From Chamaelirium japonicum (Eukaryota; Streptophyta; Magnoliopsida; Liliales; Melanthiaceae): a DNA stretch of 64,000 bases. Within the stretch, counting starts at the first letter, position 1. Each line of letters opens with the position of its first letter. The position numbers and the translations under genes are program-made. Shown piece by piece: positions 12,682 to 64,000 of the stretch. The stretch is taken from the NCBI GenBank assembly GCA_947650365.1, contig OX393557.1, positions 28,026,885-28,090,884 of the forward strand, in the 5' to 3' direction. The notes beneath the pieces are model-generated. The model saw only the letters and a list, made by a program, of their open reading frames with translations. It made no database searches and was not told the DNA's origin.

Positions 12682-13477
12682 GAGTCTAGCTATAGGGTTG
12701 TGGGCGGAGAAGGAAGAGTTGTGACATACGCCATTTTTATGAATGCCCGAACGTTTCACCAGCCATTGTTACTGAGACTTTAGTGTCAACAATAACGATA
12801 AAAAGCTCAGTTGAAGGAAAATCAATGCCAACTTATTCACAGAAAAGGACAACTCGTAACAAGAATGTTTTTTAGCATACACATACAAATAAGCAGTGAG
12901 GCATTCGAGGTAATCGAACATGCTATGCCGAACCAAAAGCTACAATAGTTTATCCCGAACCAATAACGACATAGGATGTAGTTGATTTTCTCTAGTACGA
13001 TGAGTATGAAATTGGTTGAAAGAACCCTTGACCCGAAGGGGTAAGGTAGAAAGAGTTAGAACTTTTTGCTAACTTTGAAATATACGAAACAAATAACAAA
13101 CAAGGTCTTTCAGCCTGTGGGAAGATTACTTCGATGATTGTGAGAAAGCGGGCATGTGCGACTGTAGGGAGCAGTGGTGTAAGCTTGATGATGGAACCGA
13201 TGGCATATTCACTGAAATGAGGAATTTCAAGGTGGTTTATACGAATGCCCCAATAACTAAGGTTGGTTTGGGGAAGGAGGGGAAGAGAGATTATTTCAAC
13301 ATTCGGGGAAGGAAGGCTTAGGGCTCACACAAGTCCTACGAGCCTTTCTGAAGTGTGACACGAGTCACGACCAAGGAGGTAGGGGGGAGTGTGAAGCTGT
13401 CAGAGGTGGAAGCGACAAATCACTTCTATTGAGTTTCCAACACTTAGCTTAGTAGCTTTACTCTTTCTTTATACACT

Positions 13478-13508
13478 CTCCGTCTCCGTCTCCGTCTCCG
13501 TCTCCGGG
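13478..13508. repeat. (GTCTCC)n hexanucleotide repeat
   Basis: Five GTCTCC-type units just before a GC-richer stretch. Confidence 0.9.
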
Positions 13509-13509
13509 C

Positions 13510-15869
13510 TTCTCCCTCTACTCCTCCTTCTTGAGGGTGCTATGAGATTGATCGAAAACCAGCCGCACTTGCTCGTGCACGGCGCTTGCACGGGAGGCCT
13601 GCTTGTGCCCGTGCTGCGCCTATGGCCCCGGCACCTCCTAGTGGCCTACCCGTACTATAGGTGCCGGGCCTCCCTCCCTTTGCCACCTCGGGGATACACA
13701 GGTCTCGTGAGAACACAGTTTTCTCTAGCACCGGTGGGCCAACGGACCACACGTGGGGCTCCGACGGACCGCACATGCCTTTGCGCTCATCGAGCGACAA
13801 CCATCGTGCGAGCAGTGCCTTCGCTACACGCCGTGTCCCGCCCGCCCCGCTGAAATTAATGGATATACTATCCCTATTTAACTGGCTACCACTGTATTCA
13901 GGTTGTTTTTTAACAAATTATCCACCATTAACAACTAGACTAATATTCTACTTCCTACTAGTCTCAATTTGTTTATGGTAAGGTCCACATGAGTTCTGAA
14001 AAACACAAACTTCTGCTCAATGGCTACTAATGCTAATATTAGCGAATAGGAAGCATTCAGGTGTCTCGATTCGGTGTCCTACGTTGCGCCATGGATGTTG
14101 CAGCACCACCATGCTGTCTCATAGCCACTTTATTCATCCACCTGACCTATTTGACTCATGGTATGTTCCAAATACAGATGAAGCTAGATTTCTTTGTCAA
14201 TTTGAGCTCGGATCTAAAGTTCAGAGTGATGCTTCGTTTTTTGGTTTCCTACTGTTGGATTCATGTGAGCTTCATTTACCACTTAATCAAACATCACATA
14301 CCATTTTAGGAGCAATTCATATTTTATTTTGTATTTAGTTTTGCAAATTTCTTCGGATGTTGTCATAACTGATAAGTTCTGCTTTGTTTCTAGGAATAAG
14401 GAAACTCTAGCTTGCCGCATTCTGATATTATTTTGGCGTGCCTCTAGACTCTAAAATACATTTAAACTTATAAGATTATCTGTCAATAGGGATTTCTGCA
14501 TATAGTTCCCTACCAAAATTTGATATTGCAGAAAAAACAAGTTTTGCAAAATTCCTCGTGCATCCTTCACATACCTCGATTTTGCAAAAAAAAAAAAAAG
14601 AGGCCCATATGGTCAACTTCATCACCATTTTATTCTTTGGCTGTTACCGATGCTCGTGTGCACAAACACCGAGTAATTCAAGCGTGAAATGGTAAAAAAA
14701 GAGAGGAGCCATATGGGGTTTTCGCAAAAATTGAGATTTATATGTAATGGGTGCCCACAGAATTTTGTAATATATAGGTGTTTTTCTGCAATATCGTACT
14801 TTGTTAGCGGTCTACATGCAAAAGCCCCTTATTAATATCTCTCTTCTGTTTTGGTGCATAGTGAGAGCAAAGTATATTGATGATTTTTTTTTTAACAATT
14901 ATCCAGATTTCTGCATCTTTCAATTTGGCGGAGGAAAAGCTGGTTCCAAAATTAATGGCTGAGAGTACGTGGAATTACGACATCTGATTTCTGAGTCTTG
15001 AAACTATATATCACTGCACTGGAGATGTTCTTGGTGGTGGTGGTGGTTGTTGTTTGGGGGTTGGGGGGGGGGAGATAAATCCCATTAATTATTATTTTCA
15101 ATGTAATCCGATGGTTCAGTGTTCTGGTTAGCATAGAAACGGACGGAGTGATACATTATCGTTCCGAAGTCATTCATTCCACCAGACCAAATAGTATCTG
15201 TTGATTTTGAAATATGGAACTGCGGATAGAAATGGATGGGTGCGGAACGATGCCAAACACCCCCATACATTCCAGTTGTTTCTGTTCTTTTATATGCTGA
15301 TCCGTTTCTTTGTTTGTGAGCTGAAATTCTAGTCAGAGAGTATGGCCTCATTGGATACAATGTTGTGCTTCACACTACAAAGCTATGAAAATCTGATAGG
15401 AATTTGGGGGAATGTGGCACAATTCAAACATCCAGTTGGAACATCGATTAAGTTGTGTCGGTGTAGATTCATAGCGTGTTTCCTTTTGCCGGAAGGGACG
15501 AAGTGGTTCATACATCACCTATTAGTGTGCTAGCACAAGATAGACCAAGGATTGGAACTTGCCACAAGAGCGAGAGAAATGCCATGATTTTTAATAACCT
15601 CACAGGTTGGAAAGCTCATCGGTAACAGTTTGTTTGGTTTGCTGTAGTTATAACCCACGGGTCAACACTGTATTTTGTTGGTGTTTGGTTCGGTGTAGTT
15701 TTCGGAAATCAGTGCAATTCCAACTACCACCTATGTAAAATCCTATACAAAATCATGTAGTTGGAAGTTGGAACACATAGCTAAAAGCTGTGTGTTCCGA
15801 TTGCAGCGAACCAAACAGGTTGTAAGACGAGAGAAAGGCCCGCCACAACAGAGTAGGAGGAAATACGCT
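13510..15869. other. Intergenic, no gene supported
   Basis: A GC-rich segment (13550-13850) has overlapping open frames on both strands without known domains. Frames at 14030-14338 overlap in different phases and do not resemble a known protein. The rest is AT-rich, with short homopolymer runs. Confidence 0.45.
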
Positions 15870-15950
15870 AAAACACTTATTCGAACTCTTGACCAAGGCC
15901 ACGGGTTGCATATGTCTGACCAACTGAGCTGTCAGTTGGTCAGACGTGAT
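15870..15950 (-). repeat. tRNA-derived relic (SINE head or tRNA pseudogene)
   Basis: On the minus strand AGCTCAGTTGGTCAGAC looks like a tRNA D-arm with A box. CAAGAGTTCGAATAAG, 40 bp on, looks like a degenerate T-arm with B box. Acceptor and anticodon stems do not pair well, so it is not a working tRNA gene. The end at 15914-15945 is also a perfect 14-bp inverted repeat (GTCTGACCAACTGA) with a 4-base loop. Confidence 0.6.
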
Positions 15951-16330
15951 TCATAGCTGTGTTTAACGTGCCTAAAATGTGAGTTCAGTTGTTTGGAGGC
16001 CCAATAGGTGTTTGTAATTTCCTTTTTTTTTTTTTGCAGTTAGTTTGTAATTTCTTTGTGAGTCACTTTCATATTTGATTACTTTCCATGTCTTATTTTT
16101 GTTTTTGGATATTTTTTTTAAGTTTTCCCAGTATTTTTAGATGTTTTATACGCAGAATCACACCACTGACCCGGAGGGACATGGATCGAAATATGAGATA
16201 AGAGTGGATCAAAATCAGAGAATAGAGGGTGGTGCTATCTTTTGAGTAACAACCAGAGTTGGGGGGGGAAACTCAGGCGGGTTAATTGGTGCTCAGACCA
16301 TGCCCAACCCATAGTTAGTAATCCTCAATA

Positions 16331-16440
16331 GATTTGTTGCACTTGCTTAAGAATCATGGTGCCTCACGTCATCTCTCTCTCTCTCTCTGAAAGATTTGTT
16401 GCACTTGCTTACGGCCAATCATGGTGCGCCATGTTGTCCA
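16331..16440. repeat. Short direct duplication around a (CT)n tract
   Basis: GATTTGTTGCACTTGCTTA and ATCATGGTGC occur twice, about 63 bp apart. A CT tract lies between them at 16373-16389. Confidence 0.75.
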
Positions 16441-16546
16441 TTAAAATTTTTAGTAATTTCTAGGGTGCAAATAACAATACGTAGATTCCCAATATCTTTC
16501 GATTGCCAATTATGATAGGCTTTTGTTTTTTTGGTGGGTGTGGGTG

Positions 16547-16570
16547 AGGGGGGGGGGGGGGGGGGGGGGA
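16547..16570. repeat. Poly-G run
   Basis: More than 20 consecutive G. Runs this long are prone to length errors in sequencing. Confidence 0.9.
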
Positions 16571-17068
16571 TGGATGTTAGGTCCTGACAACAGATTGGTT
16601 TGATGAATAAAACACCGTAAGATTTCTTTAAAAAGACAGTGAGGGATATTTTTGTTCTCTGTCCTTTGTCTAAAACCGATCTCTTGTTTCGGACGGTTCA
16701 CTAAGTCCCCCTTCCCCACCACCACCTTTTTTTTTTAATAGTAAGAATCACCAATTATGACGTGAACCTAGAATCCTTTGAACCCACGGGTCCACTTTGA
16801 GAATTATTGGACTTGGTTGGATTCATCGGATTTAGTGTTGCTATGTCGATTGATTAAGCTACGTGAGCTTGAGTAAATGTTTTAAAACAAAATGTTCTCT
16901 AAAAACCATTCCATATGTGATGTACATCATGAAAAAGATGGAAGGATTTTCCAATTCCAATGAACAGTACTTGCTTGTTATCCCGTGCATCGGTAGAGCC
17001 AGAACACAGTGAGGTGGCGTGCAAGAATTGGTGAAGAGTAGCAGGGCTCATGATATTTAAAAAAAAAA

Positions 17069-17248
17069 GAGATGCTATTCAGCTTGAAGGTTTTTTCGAT
17101 TCCACTCAGCCCGATTGACATGGTCATGTACGAGTGGTGGGGGTAGAGTTTTAAATGTCGCTAGTGAGATTCAACCATCACTCGTACACGGCCATGTCAA
17201 CCAGGCTGAGCGGAATCGAAAAAACCTTCGGGATGAATAACATTTCTT
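17069..17248. mobile_element. Fold-back MITE
   Basis: Left end AGATGCTATTCA and right end TGAATAACATTTCTTA are inverted. GAAGGTTTTTTCGATTCC (17086-17103) is perfectly inverted at 17212-17229. The inner arms continue with GACATGG..TGTACGAGTG and its mirror CACTCGTACA..CCATGTC. There is no coding capacity. A related shorter copy lies at 20451-20543. Confidence 0.8.
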
Positions 17249-17759
17249 AAAAAACAAAAAAAAAAAACTCAGTTTGATTGCATGGGTACCGAATCTTTCA
17301 ACATCATCATTTTTTTTTCTTCTTTTGATACCATGGGCCCAACCCCAGTTATAAGACAAGAGCACACCAAGCATGACCAAACATATACTCTATAAAAAAA
17401 AAAAAAAATTAGGCTCACAAGAATTCAATACGCAATGTAAGTCTCCTTCACTAAGAAAATAAGTAAGTTTTTGAATTTTTCCTCCCCTCCGCCAGGGTAA
17501 TTGTTTCTCTCCTTCTCTTTACACACCCATGCAGTGCTGTTATAAAAATTTGTGTTTTTATTTGGGCATTGAACCAAGGAAATTTTTTTGATCTAGAGGA
17601 CTTGCTCCAGATGCTCGGTGATGCATCTGGACCGTTCACTGAAGAGTAAGGGGCCGTCTGATCTAAACTTTACACCAACCATAGCACATGCATGTAACCC
17701 ATACCCTTTTTACACACCATCATACTGCTTCCTTTCTCCTTGAACATTAGGGGACGATC

Positions 17760-18345
17760 CAGATGTCTCACTGAGCATGAGGCGTCTGGAGGATCGGCCA
17801 AAGGTCTTCAGGTCTAACACAATCTCCAGTAGCTGGTGGACGGTGAACTCGCACAGCTCCCGAAGCAAACGTACAAGACAGAGCCCACCGCCTGGTTGCC
17901 ACGTGTTCGGGCCGCAACCCCCGATTGGCCCAATCGTGGTCGTCGTCTATGTTGCCGAGTGACACCGGGCCAACATACTAAGCCCTCCGGCCAGATTTTT
18001 TCTGGTAGAGCTTGGCATAGGCTAACTCGAGCTCGTAGAAATGTTCACCATGACACCGTAGCTCTTCTCCTCGGACTCTCCTTGTATCGCTAGCATCAAA
18101 TTAGAGTAGAATGCGATGGAGACCTCGGCCCTCATCATCTCGATGCGATGGGGGAGGCCCTCCCCTGACGACGAAGACCTCCGAGTCATCGGCGACGCGC
18201 TTGAACGGAGTGTCTAGCTTGAGGCTCTCATGGACGCAGAGGGTCGAGGAAGATGTCGGGCCCGTGGAAGACGAACTGAGGTACGCCGAGGTCAACTGTA
18301 GTGTGGGGGACAATTTGGCTAAAAAATTTATTTTAAAATACATGT
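17760..18345 (-). other. GC-rich island, possible degraded coding sequence
   Basis: A GC-rich block within AT-rich DNA. Minus-strand frames have protein-like runs such as CEFTVHQLLEIVLDLKTFG and LDTPFKRVADDSEVFVVRGG, but lie in different phases and are short. I do not recognise the source. Confidence 0.25.
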
Positions 18346-19414
18346 AATGCCCTTATTGACATGATTGGTATTTAGTTTTCAAAGTGATCATGTTTGGTGG
18401 TTTCACAAGTTATCTGGTCTTCATATGTAGTTTTTCCTTTTTATTTGAGAACGAAAATTTGGGTTTTGGGTTTTGAGTTTAGTCCCATATTACCTGAGGA
18501 AAAAAACTAGAATTGCATATTTAATAGAACTATTCCCTTAGGGCTTTGTAGTTTCACAAGAGCCACGGTCTAGTCCACCACACACGCGCACAAACCAAGC
18601 CGAGCTGGGCAGCCTAGACCGGGTCACGATTACGGCTCGTGAATGGGCTTTGGGATGCTTTTTGGACCTTATTTTGTTCTCTTCAGTTTTTCCTTACCTG
18701 AGCAAAGGAGTATCGTACAAGGCTTGGATGCGGTTGTTAGCGAACATTGTAGAAGAGTTGTAACATGTACTCTTGCTATTAGCCCGTGCAATTCAATGTG
18801 TTTCGTTACTGAACGTTACAGGAGAACTGTAACATGTAACATATACAATAAAACCGTTGCTTTACTCTCTTGTAATGGTTGGTGGAGGACGCCTTTCTAG
18901 GAGGGTCTAGGGATACTACACAACAAACAATAAATTTTTTTTTTTCTTCTTTTCTCTCTGCTTTTGTCTCGAGTACGTTGAGAATCTCACGAGTTCCCTT
19001 CGGTGCTAAGGATGAATCCGAGTCGTTGTACCTTGGAGAGCTATCGCAGGGGACCTTCAAGCTTCTTAGAGGCGACAAAATTGCTTTTAAGGGCATTGTG
19101 CTTGCACAAAGCCTCGACACAGCCGATAACTCCATCAATTCACCTTTTTACTATTCCCTAAAATTTTCATCTTTGTAGACAATCTTTAGCTTCCCATCAA
19201 CCTGAGCTAGAATTATTGTTCTCTAGAATTATTGTTCTCTTCATTGCATGGTACTAGAATAGAACCCAACATGTAGTTCCCTTACTCTCCTCCTTCCTGT
19301 CGTGTCTCTCTACTCTCTTTCTCCTTGCCTATGTGCACACGTGCATCCTCTAGTTTATGATAATATAATCTTTAACCATAGGGTGCGATACAGAGCACAC
19401 CGTAACCCATTCAC

Positions 19415-19939
19415 TAGGGCTACAACTCAGGTAGATTGGGTCGGTGTTATGGTTCAACCCAAGCTCAACCTGAGTGGTATATTCCTCAATCTGCAACACA
19501 ACCCAATCCAACCCAACTCAACCTTAAACCCGCACTGCCCAACCCAAAAACCAACCCGAGAACAAATTTTTAAGCTTGGGTTAAACTCGTGTTAGTGCAA
19601 GTTGGTGGGTCCGGTCGGATTTGGGTATGCTTATTTTATCACATGTTGGAACTTTTCAATTTTACATGGAAAATATCAGAAGAAGGAACTTAGTTACCCT
19701 TCGGATTAGAAATAAGACCCATACAAGTCTATATACATGAAATTGTGAGGCCTATAAGTTATCATGTCATAACTCAACTTCGATTTAGGTCGGGATGGGT
19801 TAACCGACCCCTTAGCCTAAGCCCAACCCACATTTCGAATCCAACACAATCTTCAAACAAATGAGTCCAAACCGAATTCAAAGTCGGGTTGGCCTCGGGT
19901 TGGATATGGTTGGTTCAACACGCCCAAGTTGTAGCCCTA
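19415..19939. mobile_element. hAT-type MITE
   Basis: Terminal inverted repeat TAGGGCTACAACT at the left and AGTTGTAGCCCTA at the right. The flanking 8-mers CCATTCAC (19407-19414) and CCATTCCC (19940-19947) abut the termini exactly and differ at one base, as an aged hAT target duplication would. The interior is rich in AACCCAACCC / GGGTTGG words and has no transposase. Confidence 0.85.
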
Positions 19940-20450
19940 CCATTCCCTAGTAGAAAACACTGTCTAATATCGAAGGCCATGTATAGAGCACTAAACTGGA
20001 ATTTTTTTTCGAAAAATGATAGCCATATCCTGATTCCTGCTCATTTCCCCCCTCCTTTTATTCTTTGACAAGTATACTCTCCCTCCTTTGTACCCACCTG
20101 TCTCCACTCCTTCCTTCCCCATAGCTGGCGTTGACACACTTGTCTTCCTACTCCTGGCTCCTACATCTGCTTCCCCTCCAATTGCCGAAGCCGTCACCGC
20201 CTCTCCTCATCCTCTTTTTTATCACTGGAGTTGTCGTTGCCTCTCTTTTCCCTCCCCGTCATCTATCATGTTCGGTAAGTCAAGAACCAAACTTGCTGAG
20301 CAATATTCGATAGTTAACTAATGAATATTGCTCAGCATGTTCAACACTGGTCTGCCGAACATGCTGAAAAACTAAGAATACTATGCATAGTAGTTAACCA
20401 TAGGAGGGGAAGGGGAGGTGGTGACAGCTCTATCGATGAAAAATCAAAAG

Positions 20451-20543
20451 AGAAATGTTATTCAGACGTGGCAGTGCACGAGTGGTGGTTGCGCTGCCAC
20501 GTCAATGGGGCAAGCAGAATCGGAAATCAAGAACATTTTTCTT
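20451..20543. mobile_element. Short MITE copy upstream of the IRE4-like gene, carrying an ACGT palindrome
   Basis: The left end AGAAATGTTATTCAG and right end GAACATTTTTCTT resemble the ends of the fold-back MITE at 17069. The interior shares GTGCACGAGTGGTGG / TGTACGAGTGGTGGG and a CGATTC.GCT..TTGACGTGG-like stretch in the opposite arm. It contains GACGTGGCAG (20465-20474) inverted as CTGCCACGTC (20494-20503), two ACGT cores of the kind bound by plant bZIP factors. Confidence 0.5.
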
Positions 20544-20668
20544 GTGAAAACCCAAAAAAGAAAGGTGGGGAAACAGGAAACAGGGTGTGATCATTATTTT
20601 TGGGGTGTGAAGTTGTCAAAACCTCACTTGCGACGGACCGGGACGTCTCACGACCGTCAGCACGCGCA

Positions 20669-20699
20669 CACGTGTCGATCCCAAGCAATTCAGCACGTG
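20669..20699. promoter_or_regulatory. Two G-boxes (CACGTG)
   Basis: CACGTG at 20669-20674 (as ACACGTGT) and at 20694-20699 (as GCACGTGC), about 115-140 bp upstream of the TATA box. G-boxes bind bHLH and bZIP factors and are common in light- and ABA-responsive promoters. The presence is direct; function is inferred. Confidence 0.6.
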
Positions 20700-20810
20700 C
20701 GATGCAAGCCCTCAGTTGTTCCTATTTTCGGGAAGGCCCCCGGCCCGGTGATATCCAATCCCCGCCACCTCTCTCTCCCTACCGTCTCCTCCATCCTCCT
20801 CCATTGTACA

Positions 20811-20818
20811 ATATAAAA
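20811..20818 (+). promoter_or_regulatory. TATA box of the IRE4-like gene
   Basis: ATATAAAA lies 249 bp upstream of the start codon and is followed by a pyrimidine-rich stretch typical of plant start regions. The inferred transcription start is near 20845. No AUG occurs between there and 21067, so translation can begin at the first AUG. Confidence 0.65.
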
Positions 20819-20960
20819 ACCCACGTCCGACTCTCCCCCCTCTTTCGTTCAAACTTACTTTGAAACGTCTCTCCTCCCCCCCTCTCGTTCAAACTCAGTT
20901 TGACTCCCTCCGCCTCTTGACCGAACCCTAGCTTTTTTTTGGGGGAGTGGAGGGGGTTTT

Positions 20961-20982
20961 GCCGCCGCCGCCGCCGCCGCCG
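20961..20982. repeat. (GCC)n in the 5' leader
   Basis: Seven GCC triplets about 85 bp upstream of the kinase start codon, within its probable 5' untranslated region. Confidence 0.9.
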
Positions 20983-21066
20983 AATTGATTCCTTCCCGAG
21001 GACGGAATCAGGCGGGGTTACGGCCCATAATCTCGCCTCCGCCGACGGCGGAGTTGTTAGGATCCG

Positions 21067-63526
<42,460 letters not shown>

Positions 63527-64000
63527 GTATGTATTTTTGTACTCGTTCAGTACTGTATTGTAGAAATTCATTATATTTGAAAATCGAGTTCAATCTCATT
63601 TGTATGTTTAGTAGCTTGATCATTTTTGGAAACACATTTCACTCTCTGCTTATTAATACATAGAAATAGAAGATGTAACCTTTGCTTTTGTCAGTTGTTA
63701 TGTGACTCATATCATAACTTTTCTTTTGTCACCAATAACCCAGAGGGCTAGGGTTTAATATGTAAGTTGCAAAATATATGCAAGAAGATTGAGGTTTGAA
63801 TCTTTGCATCTCTATTATCCACTTATAATACGTTCTGATTTTATTGTACCCCCCGGCACTTTACAAGTCTAATTTTATTGTTTTTTATACAATTTTATTG
63901 TTGTTTAATATTTTACAAGTTTTTCGGACTTAGTAAGATTTTTTGTTTTTGGTTACTGTACCTTGGTATGACCATCGTGGGCCTATGAACACGGGTTGAG
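63527..64000. other. Intron sequence to the right edge, with a possible SINE relic
   Basis: AT-rich intron. At 63735-63850, GAGGTTTGAATCTTTGC resembles a degenerate B box, and a GTACCCCCCGGCACTTTACAA stretch follows, as in plant SINE bodies. Ends are not defined, so this is tentative. Confidence 0.35.

Larger units (their letters stand above)
9490..13450. other. Block resembling plant mitochondrial DNA (candidate NUMT)
   Basis: For about 4 kb the composition shifts to the balanced, purine-run style of plant mitochondrial intergenic DNA (GAAGGAAGG, GAAAGAAGGG and GGGCCAAAT words). The AT-rich tracts, SSRs and MITEs seen on both sides are rare here. No mitochondrial gene is recognised, so this is a judgement from texture only. 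An anonymous nuclear repeat is the alternative. Confidence 0.4.

Noticed and set aside
15870-15950. A functional tRNA gene
   Set aside because: A- and B-box-like stretches are present, but acceptor and anticodon stems do not pair and the T-arm is degenerate.
18643-19178. Open frames at 18.6-19.2 kb on both strands as a gene
   Set aside because: They overlap on opposite strands, lack splice support and match no domain I know.

Overview
This window is nuclear DNA of a flowering plant. Two nuclear genes with canonical GT-AG introns are legible, and their proteins match plant families. Around them lie (TA)n and (GA)n microsatellites, hAT-type MITEs, fold-back elements, tRNA-derived SINEs, a LINE remnant, Ty1/copia fossils and a young Ty3/gypsy Tat-type element. 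I cannot name the species.

Layout. 1-3.2 kb: no gene recognised. 3.2-3.9 kb: plus-strand gene for OEP24, a plastid outer-envelope pore; two exons are clear and the short last exon was not found. 3.9-20.4 kb: intergenic DNA with two hAT MITEs, a fold-back MITE, a tRNA-like relic, an uninterpreted coding relic at 4.2 kb and a block at 9.5-13.4 kb that reads like plant mitochondrial DNA. 20.45-21.07 kb: promoter and leader of the second gene, with a MITE-derived ACGT palindrome, two G-boxes and a TATA box. 21.07 kb to the right edge: one plus-strand gene, an IRE4-like AGC protein kinase. Sixteen exons are resolved, with phases that agree at every junction; they give 1035 codons over 42.5 kb, and the 3' end lies beyond the window.

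Intron 12 of the kinase gene (35057-58508, about 23.5 kb) is the most unusual part. It splits the kinase domain just after the GIPPF segment. It holds a copia fossil carrying a hAT MITE, about fifteen palindromic fold-back elements bounded by (TA)n and (GA)n tracts, a 7.7-kb Tat-type LTR retrotransposon set in one of those (TA)n tracts, a few antisense exons of a possible nested gene, and a LINE tail with an 18-bp target duplication.

The fold-back elements look like one modular superfamily. Several share a core of two hairpins in mirror orientation around an ACCGTCCATT / AACCGTTAAT centre, but carry different termini. This is the best candidate for an under-described system here.

From memory, the Arabidopsis orthologues (IRE4 = At1g45160, OEP24A = At1g45170) are neighbours. 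If so, the gene pair is an old syntenic block stretched by transposable elements.
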